From the NCBI GenBank assembly GCA_020072645.1, contig JAIQGK010000007.1, positions 186,001-250,000 on the forward strand: DNA of 64,000 nt, written 5' to 3'. The first letter of the stretch is position 1. Every line of letters begins with the position of its first letter. The notes below the pieces were generated by a model, which worked only from the letters and a program-made list of their open reading frames with translations, was not told where the DNA came from and did no database searches. Position numbers and translations under genes: made by a program. This stretch comes from Terriglobia bacterium (GTDB lineage: Bacteria; Acidobacteriota; Terriglobia; Terriglobales; Acidobacteriaceae). Positions 16,167-24,988 of the stretch are shown here, piece by piece.

Positions 16167-17486
16167 TCAACGTCCTTTACGGAATCGACGGATGCCAAGT
16201 CCAGTGAGCACGGAGCCCAGGCCCAGGAGTCCAAACAGCGGCAGCGGAGAAGCCGTTTGTGGCAGAGCAGCTGTCATTTCAGGCTCAATTGCTCCGGTAA
16301 GATGGACTGAGGCAGTCTGCGTATCAGAGCCACCGCAAATATTAGTGGCACTGATGGTGTAGGTTTTGGTCTCATCCACGACTCCGAGTCCAGTCTGAGA
16401 TGGAACCAATGTTAGAGGCTCGGTGCCGTTTGCGCCGGTTACTGGCCCAATTGGATCAATGCGCACCTGATCGGCGTTGGCAGCAGTCCAAGCGAGGTTG
16501 GAAGAGCCTTGTTCAACTACTTTGTCTCCTACTTTGTTAAACGTGACATCAGCCGGCGTAGCGGTTAAAGACGTCTTTACGGTGGTATCCACGTTGACAG
16601 TGGTACTTTGCGTAACGATCCCGCCGGGGCCCGTTGCGCGGAGTTCATACGTCGTAGTCTGTAATGGCCGCAGTTTTTGATCTCCGTTTAGAGGAGAATT
16701 AAAAAGAGGCTTGCCATTTTCCGTAATGACCACATCGGCTGCTTCAGCTGAAGTCCACCCGAGCTGGACATAATCACCACAGGCAATCTGCGTCTTGTCC
16801 AATCCGATGCTGGCCTTTACTGGAGCCACGGCAATATCGGCCGTCTTGCTGCCTGCCTCAAACCGTTTGAAGGGCTCATGATCTTCGCCTCTTTTCCACG
16901 GCTTGTAGGTGCGCGTGTTCTCTTTTGTAGCAACGTCGACAATGACTCTCTCGTTGGCTCGAACCTCAACCTGCCCGTTGAAGAAAGGTGTGGTTTCTTT
17001 TGGGTTAACCAGGATCAGTTGATAGGTGCCCACAGGAACAATCAGGCGCTGCTTGGCCAGAACACTGTTGTTCATCTCATCCACATGTCCAACAAAATAA
17101 TCCGGGGTTGTGCCGTTGAGGAAGACTGCGGCCTTGTCGTTAACATTACCTTCGATCTGAATGCGTCCCCATGGGCCGGTAACCATTCCCGGAACTTCGA
17201 CCAATCTTGCATTGATCTCCGGATTGTCACCTGCTTTCAAGGTGAGCTTCTGGACCTGTGGCACAAACCCATAGTTGTACACGCCAATTGTGTACTCTCC
17301 AGGAGCGAGCCTGAGAGTGGCGCTGCGATGGGTATAAGGCTGCCCATCAATGAAAATGTATGCCTCACTCGGAGTAACGTTCACCCGAATTTTGGCGTTC
17401 TCTGGTTTTTCCGCAAAAGCCATGGATGCGCTAATTGCAACCACGGTCAAGAGAACGAATAAACGTCGGAATAGTAAAGATTTCAT
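16167..17486 (-). CDS. Cell-surface PEGA-domain protein with LPQTA sorting signal
   Basis: A 439-aa exported protein and probable sortase substrate. Order: signal peptide 1-25; a PEGA domain about 32-105 (VTPSEAYIFIDGQPYTHRS, then LAPGEYTIGVYNYGF); a second beta-sandwich about 105-190; two Ig-like repeats about 220-390 (TQIACGDYVQLGWTSAEA; VVEQGSSNLAWTAANADQ); and a C-terminal signal of LPQTA at about 408-412, a hydrophobic stretch (LPLFGLLGLGSVLTGLGI) and RRFRKGR. That tripartite end is the canonical sortase recognition signal. GGAGGAG lies just before the ATG. The class D sortase gene follows on the same strand. In a Gram-negative cell the attachment partner is unknown. Confidence 0.85.
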   Translation of the reverse strand: MKSLLFRRLFVLLTVVAISASMAFAEKPENAKIRVNVTPSEAYIFIDGQPYTHRSATLRLAPGEYTIGVYNYGFVPQVQKLTLKAGDNPEINARLVEVPGMVTGPWGRIQIEGNVNDKAAVFLNGTTPDYFVGHVDEMNNSVLAKQRLIVPVGTYQLILVNPKETTPFFNGQVEVRANERVIVDVATKENTRTYKPWKRGEDHEPFKRFEAGSKTADIAVAPVKASIGLDKTQIACGDYVQLGWTSAEAADVVITENGKPLFNSPLNGDQKLRPLQTTTYELRATGPGGIVTQSTTVNVDTTVKTSLTATPADVTFNKVGDKVVEQGSSNLAWTAANADQVRIDPIGPVTGANGTEPLTLVPSQTGLGVVDETKTYTISATNICGGSDTQTASVHLTGAIEPEMTAALPQTASPLPLFGLLGLGSVLTGLGIRRFRKGR

Positions 17487-17670
17487 TGCTCCTCCTCGAG
17501 AGTTGCCCTGTTTCCGACGATGGAGTCCTAATGCCAGGGCAATCTTCTTAATGTGTTCACTACGACATTACTAAGACTTTGCCTTCCAAGACTGTGCGCC
17601 TGATCACACCCTCCAGTGACAACATCTGGCAGAAGTACCAGTTGCTGAGGGAAGACGGTCGGATCAGGAT

Positions 17671-17684
17671 GTGACACGTATCAC
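17671..17684. promoter_or_regulatory. CRP/FNR-like palindrome, site 3
   Basis: TGTGACACGTATCACGG: GTGA-N6-TCAC. It lies in the divergent gap 63 bp before the ABC exporter start and 185 bp before the LPQTA protein start, so it could control either or both. Confidence 0.6.
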
Positions 17685-17746
17685 GGAAGCGTTGGTCGCC
17701 TTCAGCTACAAAAGAGAGGCGGAAGCATCAGTAGCGAGACAGCGGC

Positions 17747-19618
17747 ATGTCAGATCACTACAAAGAATTGACGCAGCGAGAGCTTGAAAAAGATTTCACG
17801 GTGGCACATATCTTGCAACCGCACTGGAAAGGGCTGTTCATAGGGTTGTTAGCTGTTGCCGCCGAAACTGTTGCCGGACTTCTGGAACCATGGCCACTCA
17901 AGATTGTGCTTGATAGCGTTCTCCACACAAAAAAATCTCCAGATTGGCTATCACGTCTGATTGCTGCCACGCTAGGCCATGACAGCCTGGCCATTCTCAA
18001 ATTTACGGCCCTGGCCGTTATCGCAATTGCCGCAGTAGGAGCCATCGGCACTTATGTTGAAAAACGAACAATTACCGCGGTAGGCCAGCAGGTAATGCAT
18101 GGATTACGACGGATGTTTTACTGGCACGTCCAGCGACTCTCCATGTCTTACCACGATAACAAGCGGACAGGAGAAGTCATCAGCACGGTAACTAACGATA
18201 TTGACTCCATCCAGAGCGCCGTCAGTTCTGGCATCCTGGATGCTTTGTATTACACGCTGACCCTGCTGGGCATGATTGGGATCATGATGTATCTGGACTG
18301 GCGTTTCACGTTGGTCGCGCTATCTGTGCTCCCGGCCCTGTTTCTTGTTGTTTACACGTTCACCAAGCGCATTAAGGCGGCTTCACGCGCATTGCGCAAA
18401 AAAGAAGCCGAGATGGTCTCGACTCTGCAGGAAGTGTTGTCCTCAATTCGCATTGTGAAAGCTTTCGGCCGCGAAGAGTATGAGCAAAAGCGCTTCGAAG
18501 ACGAGAGCATTGAAAGTGTGGATCTGGCACTTAAAGCGCGCGATATCAAAGCTAAGCTCTCGCCGGCAGTGGAAATCATTGTGGCCTGCGGCACCGCCCT
18601 GGTGCTGTGGTTCGGATCAAGACAGGTTCTGAGCGGCGCGCTGACGCCTGGCGTCTTGGTCGTTTTCTTTCTGTACCTGGGCAAGATGTATAAGCCGATA
18701 CGCGAACTTTCAAAAATGTCAGACACCTACTCGAAAGCGCTGATTGGTTGGGAGCGGATCAAAGATTTCCTTGCCATTGATCTTCAGGTACGAGATTTGC
18801 CCGGCGCCCAGCCTGCACCTGACTTCCAGGGTGAGATTGAAATGGAGCACGTGAATTTCGGCTACCTGCCAGATCGCATGGTGCTGAAAGATATAAGCAT
18901 CAGAGTTCAGCCCGGACAAATGGCCGCCTTGGTGGGCGCTACCGGATCTGGAAAGAGTACGTTGATCAGCCTTATTCCCCGCTTCTACGATCCGGCAACC
19001 GGCGCGGTCAAAATTGACGGCGTAGACGTGCGCAAGTACCAGCGCAAGACAGTTCGACAACAAATGAGCCTGGTCTTGCAGGAAACACTGCTCTTTCGCG
19101 CTCCCATCTGGCAAAACATCGCCTATGGCAAGCCGGAAGCCACCCAGAGCGACATTGTGAGGGCTGCCTGCCTTGCCAACGCGGACGAATTTATCGACCG
19201 CTTGCCCGATGGTTACAACACAATGATTGGAGAACGCGGCGTAACTCTTTCCGGCGGGCAGCGCCAGCGAATCGCCATTGCTCGCGCAATCATTCGAAAC
19301 AGCCCAATCCTCCTGCTTGACGAGCCCTCCACCGGACTGGATGCGGCTTCAGAAAAGCTGGTCCTGGAAGGGCTCGCTCATCTCATGGAAAACAGGACCA
19401 CCATCATGGTTGCGCATCGGTTGGCGACCATTCAGAAGGCGGACGTTATTTTCGTGTTGCAGGATGGCGTCATCGCCGAGCGTGGAAGCCATCAGGAATT
19501 GCTCGCCGCCGGCGGGCTCTATGCGCAGTTCTACCAGTTGCAATCGCAAAAAGAAGATCAAGAAAAAGAGTCACAAGCCAATCCGCTCCTGGGCGGAGTT
19601 ACGTGCGAAGTCAGTTGA
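17747..19618 (+). CDS. ABC exporter, fused permease and ATPase (MsbA-like)
   Basis: A 623-aa half-transporter. Six membrane helices occupy about 30-330. The nucleotide-binding domain covers about 360-600 with Walker A GATGSGKST, Q-loop VLQETLLF, signature LSGGQRQR, Walker B ILLLDEPS and the H-loop MVAHRLAT. It works as a homodimer that exports a lipid, glycan or peptide across the inner membrane. It heads a run of five genes on the plus strand (gaps 18, 43, overlap, 50 bp) whose other members are predicted envelope or secreted proteins. A CRP/FNR-like site lies 63 bp upstream and an intrinsic terminator follows the fifth gene. The substrate is unknown. Confidence 0.9.
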   Translation: MSDHYKELTQRELEKDFTVAHILQPHWKGLFIGLLAVAAETVAGLLEPWPLKIVLDSVLHTKKSPDWLSRLIAATLGHDSLAILKFTALAVIAIAAVGAIGTYVEKRTITAVGQQVMHGLRRMFYWHVQRLSMSYHDNKRTGEVISTVTNDIDSIQSAVSSGILDALYYTLTLLGMIGIMMYLDWRFTLVALSVLPALFLVVYTFTKRIKAASRALRKKEAEMVSTLQEVLSSIRIVKAFGREEYEQKRFEDESIESVDLALKARDIKAKLSPAVEIIVACGTALVLWFGSRQVLSGALTPGVLVVFFLYLGKMYKPIRELSKMSDTYSKALIGWERIKDFLAIDLQVRDLPGAQPAPDFQGEIEMEHVNFGYLPDRMVLKDISIRVQPGQMAALVGATGSGKSTLISLIPRFYDPATGAVKIDGVDVRKYQRKTVRQQMSLVLQETLLFRAPIWQNIAYGKPEATQSDIVRAACLANADEFIDRLPDGYNTMIGERGVTLSGGQRQRIAIARAIIRNSPILLLDEPSTGLDAASEKLVLEGLAHLMENRTTIMVAHRLATIQKADVIFVLQDGVIAERGSHQELLAAGGLYAQFYQLQSQKEDQEKESQANPLLGGVTCEVS

Positions 19619-19636
19619 ACCAAGAATGGAGTAATT

Positions 19637-20599
19637 ATGTTGAGCAATAGAAACACCTTGGCCAAGTCAGTCCTGATTATTCTTCTTGCGTGTGCCGTGA
19701 ATTCTCTGGCCGCGGATGGAAAGAAAAAAAGCAAGGGAGATCTTCCGAAGCTGGGAAGTGCGCCTGCCGTGCTTTGGCGCGAGCCAGTGGACATCAAGAC
19801 ACGAGACTTGTTCTACGGACAGGGTGGCCCGGACCACATGCCGAACGGCAAGCTGACGTTCATTGAAGAAAAGTTTAATGGAGTAAATCCCAAGTTCGAT
19901 GTTCGTGACGAATCTGGTATCCGCTGGGGCGTGAAAATGGGCAATGAAGCCAAGCCTGAAACGGCCGCCACGCGCTTGATATGGGCCGTGGGCTATTTCA
20001 CCAATGAGGATTATTACCTGCCTGAATTGAAGGTGGGGGACCTAGCTCTCACTCGCGGCCAAAACCGGATCAAAAACAGCAAGATCGATGGAGTCAGACT
20101 GAAACGCCACAACAAGGGTGAGCACCAGGTTGCCGACTGGTCATGGGACAAGAATCCATTTGTTGGAACAAAAGAGCTCGATGGTCTGAAGATCATGATG
20201 GAAATCATTTGCAACACGGATTTAAAGACCGTGCAGCAGCACGTGTATGACGTGAAGGGCGTGGAACAACGCTATGTGGCTGCTGACGTGGGAGGAAGTT
20301 TCGGAAAAGCAGGCAAAGGCTTTATGCGCACAAAGGGCAAGCTCTCTGACTATCAGGCATTGCCTTTGATCAAGAATGCTGGTCCCGAATACATAGATTT
20401 CTGGCATTTCAAACATATTCCACGCGCCAATGCCATTTGGATTGGCGGCTACCTGACCCAGCTCTCAGATCAGCAACTCCGTGATGCTTTTCGAGCAGGC
20501 GGATTTTCGGATGCGGAAATCGATGGGTTTAGCCGCAAGGTCCGAGACAAGATCAATGAACTCGTAAGCCTTCAGAGTCCCTCAGCTCGTCTTGATTGA
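19637..20599 (+). CDS. Exported protein of unknown function, second gene of exporter operon
   Basis: A 320-aa protein with a signal peptide (LIILLACAVNSLA, cleavage near residue 25) and GGAG 6 bp before the ATG. Notable segments are LIWAVGYFTNEDYY, WDKNPFVGTKELDGLK, MEIICNTDLKTVQQ and AADVGGSFGKAGKG. The spacing of an N-T-D and a later D-x-GGSFG recalls kinase-like folds, but I would not assign that. A C-terminal helical region (LSDQQLRDAFRAGGFSD) ends the protein. It lies 18 bp downstream of the ABC exporter, so the two are almost certainly co-expressed. Function is unknown. Confidence 0.7.
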   Translation: MLSNRNTLAKSVLIILLACAVNSLAADGKKKSKGDLPKLGSAPAVLWREPVDIKTRDLFYGQGGPDHMPNGKLTFIEEKFNGVNPKFDVRDESGIRWGVKMGNEAKPETAATRLIWAVGYFTNEDYYLPELKVGDLALTRGQNRIKNSKIDGVRLKRHNKGEHQVADWSWDKNPFVGTKELDGLKIMMEIICNTDLKTVQQHVYDVKGVEQRYVAADVGGSFGKAGKGFMRTKGKLSDYQALPLIKNAGPEYIDFWHFKHIPRANAIWIGGYLTQLSDQQLRDAFRAGGFSDAEIDGFSRKVRDKINELVSLQSPSARLD

Positions 20600-20642
20600 T
20601 AGCGCTTGAAGGACTTCTTTTCGATCGGAATAGGGAGCGGTT

Positions 20643-21266
20643 ATGAAAAAAGGAAAACGGCTGCGCCAAGGTCCTTATGTTGCTTCGGTCATCATTGCGG
20701 TGCTCACAGGCCTTGGCTGTTACATGGGCAGCGGTGAAAACCAGGAGCACCGGCATGATGCTCGTGCTCTGCACAACTTCAATGAGCGCGTGGAAGCCTA
20801 CGTGCGGGTGCATCACAAGGCTGAAGACACGTTTCATCTTCCTCACCTCAAACCTACGGGATCGATCAGGAAAATCCAGCAGCGCCAGCGCGCAATGGCA
20901 CGCCATATAGGAGAACTACGCAGGAACGCTCGTGAAGGCGACATCTTTACCCCGGAGGTAAAGGCTTACTTTGAGCGGGCCTTGGCGGCAGCGTATGGCG
21001 CAAACTCTGAAGGCATTCTCGCAAATTTGGTCTGCATATCGGAAGAGGACCGGAAGTTGCAGCCTAATGATGTTTACCCGGCAACGTGGGAATACAACCC
21101 CATGCCCCCAACCATTCTGCTTCATCTTCCCCGGCTCCCCGAAGAAGTGGAGTATCGGATTGTAAATAAAGACCTCATTCTGCTTGACGTGGAAGCGGAC
21201 ATGGTCGTGGACATACTCAGGAATTCGATTGCGCTGCCCGCGGGGAGGGGGTCTTGCGACGACTAG
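20643..21266 (+). CDS. Membrane-anchored or lipoprotein-like protein of unknown function, third gene of exporter operon
   Basis: A 207-aa protein whose N-terminus is a hydrophobic segment ending VLTGLGCYMGS, which could serve as a signal anchor or a lipobox-like cleavage site (Cys 26). The rest is helical and charged, with ENQEHRHDARALHNFNERV and a proline-rich stretch PMPPTILLHLPRLPEEVEYR near 160. No catalytic motif is recognised. Its end overlaps the start of the next gene by 13 bp, showing translational coupling. Confidence 0.65.
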   Translation: MKKGKRLRQGPYVASVIIAVLTGLGCYMGSGENQEHRHDARALHNFNERVEAYVRVHHKAEDTFHLPHLKPTGSIRKIQQRQRAMARHIGELRRNAREGDIFTPEVKAYFERALAAAYGANSEGILANLVCISEEDRKLQPNDVYPATWEYNPMPPTILLHLPRLPEEVEYRIVNKDLILLDVEADMVVDILRNSIALPAGRGSCDD

Positions 21267-22153
21267 TAAACAAATCGCGCATGGTGGGACGGTTCCTTTT
21301 GCTGGCTGCATTGTTCATGGTCGCGGCAGCACGAAAAGCAAATGCACAGGAAGATACGTACTTTGTTACGGAACACCATCATCTGCACGAGGCTGGGAAT
21401 CTAGGGATTTCCAATTACTCGGTTCTGGGCGCGCCGAAGAAAGGAAATGAATTTCTTGGCTCGCAGATGGAGCTTGAATATCGCATAACGGCCTTTTGGG
21501 CTACCGAAGTGCAGGTCGACGGGCAGACAACGAGGAACGATAGCACGATCTTTACCGGGTATAGCTGGACGAATAAATTCAAGCTCTTTCCATCCAATCG
21601 CTGGCTTAACTCCGCATTTGTTGTCAGTTGGGAGGATGGCAATGCCGCTGACAAATGCATTGCTGAAATTGAAGGACACGGCTCGGAAGAGGATTTTGCG
21701 TTGTCCAACAGCGTTACAAGGAAGATCCATGAACACGAAGTTGAAATGAAGCTGATTGTTTCACGTGATCACAAAGGCTGGAACTTTGCTGGGAACGTGA
21801 TGGCTGCAAAGGACCTGGCAGGGGAGCCGTGGGAATTCGGCTATTCGCTCGGGACCAGCCGCCCTCTCTCTACGGCTGAAAAGGACAGACATTGCGTTTT
21901 TTGTCGCAGAAGCATTAGCGCGGGAGTGGAATTTTATGGCGGATTGGGTGATGCGCGCTCCTTCGGTTTGCAGAACACCCCTCAATATCTGGGGCCGGAG
22001 ATGTCATGGAAACTGAGCGAACGTCTCGCAATCAAGGCCGGACCACACTTTGGGTTAACGCGCAGCAGCCAGCACGTCCTGGTGCATTTTGGCGTTGTTT
22101 ATGACATCCCGGATTTCAACAAACAGATGACTGAGCTGTTTCATGGTCGCTGA
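21254..22153 (+). CDS. Predicted outer-membrane beta-barrel-like protein, fourth gene of exporter operon
   Basis: About 299 aa, starting at a TTG at 21254 after the purine-rich GGGGAGGGGG; the ATG at 21281 is an alternative. A signal peptide (FLLLAALFMVAAARKANAQ) is followed by strands of alternating polar and hydrophobic residues (MELEYRITAFWATEVQVDGQ, LAIKAGPHFGLTR, VLVHFGVVYDIPDF), as in outer-membrane barrels. A Cys pair (HCVFCRR) sits near residue 217. It overlaps the preceding gene by 13 bp. With the exporter it may form an envelope-spanning export or surface-assembly system, but the barrel call is by pattern only. Confidence 0.6.
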   Translation: MRRLVNKSRMVGRFLLLAALFMVAAARKANAQEDTYFVTEHHHLHEAGNLGISNYSVLGAPKKGNEFLGSQMELEYRITAFWATEVQVDGQTTRNDSTIFTGYSWTNKFKLFPSNRWLNSAFVVSWEDGNAADKCIAEIEGHGSEEDFALSNSVTRKIHEHEVEMKLIVSRDHKGWNFAGNVMAAKDLAGEPWEFGYSLGTSRPLSTAEKDRHCVFCRRSISAGVEFYGGLGDARSFGLQNTPQYLGPEMSWKLSERLAIKAGPHFGLTRSSQHVLVHFGVVYDIPDFNKQMTELFHGR

Positions 22154-22203
22154 GATCCCCATCCCGAAACAGCAACAAATGCTTTGACGAATTGGAGAAT
22201 ATT

Positions 22204-23007
22204 GTGAATAAAACAAATAGAAGTTATAGAGCTGCTTCCACTTTCCTGGCGGTGAGCCAGACACTTGTGGTTGGTGGTCTGCTGTTCCTGCACCCTGGTG
22301 CGATCGCGCAACAGGCCGGCGACGGCAGTCGCGCCGCATCGTCAGCAGGCAGCAGCACAGATAATTCCGCTCCGTTGCAGGTGTCCAGCTCGGCAGTACA
22401 ACTGCTGCCGGCGGCAGAGCCCACGGTAGAGTCTCCTCGCAATTTCAAGGAACGCTTTCAGGATTATCGGTCGGCAACTTTTTCTCCGTGGGCAGTGGTT
22501 ATGCCTGCTTTTGGCGCTGGCTTGAGCCAGTGGAGAAACTATCCGCCGGAGTGGAACCAGGGCGCGGAAGGTTTCGGTAAACGAGTAGCCTCGGCTTATG
22601 GAGGCTCAGTACTTGAGGATACGATTAGTTTTGGCGTCGCCACACTCGATCATGAAGACCTGCGCTATCCGCTATCCACCTATCCCAAGAACGCGTTCCT
22701 GAAGCGCGCGGGCCACACCCTTTCATACACGTTTATTCCCAAAAAAGAGGGTGGAGGGCGCAGCTTCGGATGGTCACGGCTTGTTGGCGCGTACGGATCG
22801 GGATTCATTGCGAATACCTGGTATCCAGCGCAACACTCTGACCTGCATAACGCCGTTGTACTGGGTTCGATGAATCTGGCTGGCGATCTGGCGATCAATC
22901 TGTTGAAAGAGTTTATCCGTCCCCACGTGCAATTTGGCAGTACGAAAAAAACGCCCAGCACCAAAACCGCCAGCACCAGGAAAGAAGAAGATAGGAAAGG
23001 CAACTGA
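22204..23007 (+). CDS. Exported protein of unknown function, fifth gene of exporter operon
   Basis: A 267-aa protein starting at GTG 22204, chosen because GGAG lies 6 bp before it; a TTG four codons upstream would put that element inside the gene. A signal peptide ends near AIAQQ. A Ser/Ala-rich linker follows, then a domain with FSPWAVVMPAFGAGLSQWRN, DHEDLRYPLS and a helical hydrophobic segment (AVVLGSMNLAGDLAINLLKE). The tail is Lys/Thr-rich. I have seen no catalytic motif. It is the last gene before a strong terminator at 23169-23196. Confidence 0.65.
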   Translation: MNKTNRSYRAASTFLAVSQTLVVGGLLFLHPGAIAQQAGDGSRAASSAGSSTDNSAPLQVSSSAVQLLPAAEPTVESPRNFKERFQDYRSATFSPWAVVMPAFGAGLSQWRNYPPEWNQGAEGFGKRVASAYGGSVLEDTISFGVATLDHEDLRYPLSTYPKNAFLKRAGHTLSYTFIPKKEGGGRSFGWSRLVGAYGSGFIANTWYPAQHSDLHNAVVLGSMNLAGDLAINLLKEFIRPHVQFGSTKKTPSTKTASTRKEEDRKGN

Positions 23008-23075
23008 AATCGCCATCGAGTCGAGCCTCGCGACACATTCAGGGGCGGCCTTGCATCGATTATTGGTCTGTAGCC

Positions 23076-24128
23076 TTAGTGCCGGGTTGTGTGGGCCGCA
23101 TGCAATGCCAGGACGTCAGAAACCCAGTGTTTTACCAACTGGTAATCTCGTGAGTGGCGCGTCATCTGAAAAAACCTCTTGGTCGAGGTTTTTTTTACTT
23201 CGCGATTATGCCGGATAATATGATCAACCTGGCTCGCCATTACTGCGTCCGCATGGAACGCTTTGCCTCGCACAATCTCACATAAGACTCTTTCCATGAT
23301 CTCAAGATCGTGCCAGATGCCAATCGTACGCTGGAGAGTTTTTAACCAGTTCAATGCGTCAATGGTTCCCGCGATATGCAATTTGTTCATTACCTCCGCA
23401 AGATAACGCAGCCTTTTGGCGGCAATCCGCATGCGGTGGATGACATGCTCGCAGGGATCATGGTGTGATCTCTCCACTGCGTCGGTAAATTCACGCCAAT
23501 GCCTGTCGAGCGAACGGACAATACGGGCGTAAATGACAGTCACCTCCGGATGAATCTCGGGCCTGTCCTCATGACTATTGTTTGCGATCTCCTCCGGGCC
23601 CATTGCAAAATCTCGCTTCAAACGCAGGTAAGGGACTGAAAGGTTGACGCGTCCGAGCTTTTCCAAAGATCTAGCGGCAATCTGCGCTCGAACGGACTGC
23701 AGGTGCGCTCTGAGGACCTGCCACGCTTCGCTGTCCGGGCCTCGTGTGGCAATAGAATTGTCCGCCGCTGCAAGCAGAGCGTCACAATTGCGAAGCTTTC
23801 CCAGGGTTTGTCTGCACAACTTCACGCGGCGCCGGAGTTTCCTAATGTGGCGTGGCCGCGGCTTAACATAGATTAGATCCAGTACCTCCTCAAGTCTGCG
23901 GCAATACACGCGCATACGATTGACGGCGGTGAGGTCTTCATCCCGCAGCACAACTGGAATCAGATCAATAAACTTGTCCATCTGACGCAAAGCAATTTTG
24001 CGTAGTTTCGTCCATTCCCAGAAAGGCTGTCCTCCACCATTTTGATTGCCATGCGGTCCCTCGTTCTGCAATTTGGCCAGCGGTAGCCGTACCTCTGCAT
24101 TGACGGCGATATTTGTGGAAGAACTCAT
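23076..24128 (-). CDS. CHAD domain protein
   Basis: A 350-aa all-helical protein with the conserved histidine and basic helices of CHAD domains: INRMRVYCRRLEEVLDL-like near residue 70 and the repeat HRMRIAAKRLRYLAE near 230. CHAD proteins bind inorganic polyphosphate and are often found on polyphosphate granules; this protein lacks the CYTH triphosphatase partner. GGGGAG lies 8 bp before the ATG. A CRP/FNR-like site (24253-24266) lies 125 bp upstream. An intrinsic terminator for the opposite strand is embedded in its last 40 codons, around the KKTSTKRFF residues. Confidence 0.85.
   Translation of the reverse strand: MSSSTNIAVNAEVRLPLAKLQNEGPHGNQNGGGQPFWEWTKLRKIALRQMDKFIDLIPVVLRDEDLTAVNRMRVYCRRLEEVLDLIYVKPRPRHIRKLRRRVKLCRQTLGKLRNCDALLAAADNSIATRGPDSEAWQVLRAHLQSVRAQIAARSLEKLGRVNLSVPYLRLKRDFAMGPEEIANNSHEDRPEIHPEVTVIYARIVRSLDRHWREFTDAVERSHHDPCEHVIHRMRIAAKRLRYLAEVMNKLHIAGTIDALNWLKTLQRTIGIWHDLEIMERVLCEIVRGKAFHADAVMASQVDHIIRHNREVKKTSTKRFFQMTRHSRDYQLVKHWVSDVLALHAAHTTRH
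23169..23196 (+). terminator. Intrinsic terminator of the five-gene exporter operon
   Basis: AAAAAACCTC (23169-23178) pairs with GAGGTTTTTT (23185-23194) over a 6-nt loop and ends in a run of eight T. It lies 160 bp past the last operon gene on the plus strand. It also lies inside the 3' coding part of the convergent CHAD gene; read on the minus strand it has a T-tract as well. Confidence 0.8.
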
Positions 24129-24252
24129 CGTGAACTCCCCTTGTAGCTAACCTATTGAAACCTTAGGCTCTTGTGCTCCGGGCTCGTTCCATGAAAGCTG
24201 CCGGACTTGCGCTGTCCACTTTCCATTGTGCCTTTCAAGCGAGAGATGCTCA

Positions 24253-24266
24253 GTGATAAGGATCAC
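24253..24266. promoter_or_regulatory. CRP/FNR-like palindrome, site 4
   Basis: CAGTGATAAGGATCACAGTG: GTGA-N6-TCAC. It lies in the divergent gap between the CHAD gene and the second ECF sigma gene, about 125 bp from each start. Confidence 0.55.
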
Positions 24267-24384
24267 AGTGAAATGACAAAGATTGGCACAAACTGTCGAT
24301 GGATCTCTCAACGGCATTGACCTGGGTGATTAGAGGGGGCCCGGCAAAAACTAGACAGGTGTTCTTCACCGACTGGAGTCTTGC

Positions 24385-24966
24385 ATGAATTGGTCAGGGG
24401 AAACCGAGAAAAAGGTGATCGGAAGGGCGCGGGCTGGCGATTTGCACGCCTTTGGCATGCTCTATGACAATTACAGCAAAAATGTCTATAGCAGATGCCT
24501 TCGACTGACTAAAGACCCTGACACCGCTGAAGACCTGAGACAGGATGTATTTATTCAGGCATGGAAGAAAATTTCTGATTTTCGTGGCGATTCCCGATTC
24601 GGTACCTGGCTCCATCGGGTGACAACAAATATTGTATTTATGCATTTCCGCAAGAAAAAACGCCATCTTGAAGAAAACCAAATCAGCCGGCGCGTTAAGG
24701 ACCAATGGTCATTTGAGGAACTACTCTCATCAGGACCGCCGCAGCTCGATAATCGGCTGCTGCTCACCCAGGCGGTTTCGGCCCTTCGGCCCGGATATCG
24801 TGCGGTATTAATGTTGCATGACGTTGACGGTTATAAACACAACGAGATAGCTCGAATCCTAGGCATTCCTCCAGGAACCAGCAAATCTAATCTTTACCGG
24901 GCCCATCGCCAGATTCGATCGTGTTTGAACCGGTCGTCTCAGCCGCAAGTGGCTTGGTCGCGTTAA
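24385..24966 (+). CDS. ECF-type RNA polymerase sigma factor
   Basis: A 193-aa sigma factor with region 2 at about 20-90 (LYDNYSKNVYSRCLRLTKD, DLRQDVFIQAWKKI) and region 4 at about 125-180 (ALRPGYRAVLMLHDVDGYKH, then EIARILGIPPGTSKSNLYRA). No anti-sigma gene is adjacent; a ZnuC-like ABC gene follows after 22 bp on the same strand, so they may be co-transcribed. A CRP/FNR-like palindrome lies upstream in the gap shared with the CHAD gene. Its targets are unknown. Confidence 0.9.
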   Translation: MNWSGETEKKVIGRARAGDLHAFGMLYDNYSKNVYSRCLRLTKDPDTAEDLRQDVFIQAWKKISDFRGDSRFGTWLHRVTTNIVFMHFRKKKRHLEENQISRRVKDQWSFEELLSSGPPQLDNRLLLTQAVSALRPGYRAVLMLHDVDGYKHNEIARILGIPPGTSKSNLYRAHRQIRSCLNRSSQPQVAWSR

Positions 24967-24988
24967 TTTCGTCTCCTTGTAAAGGAAT

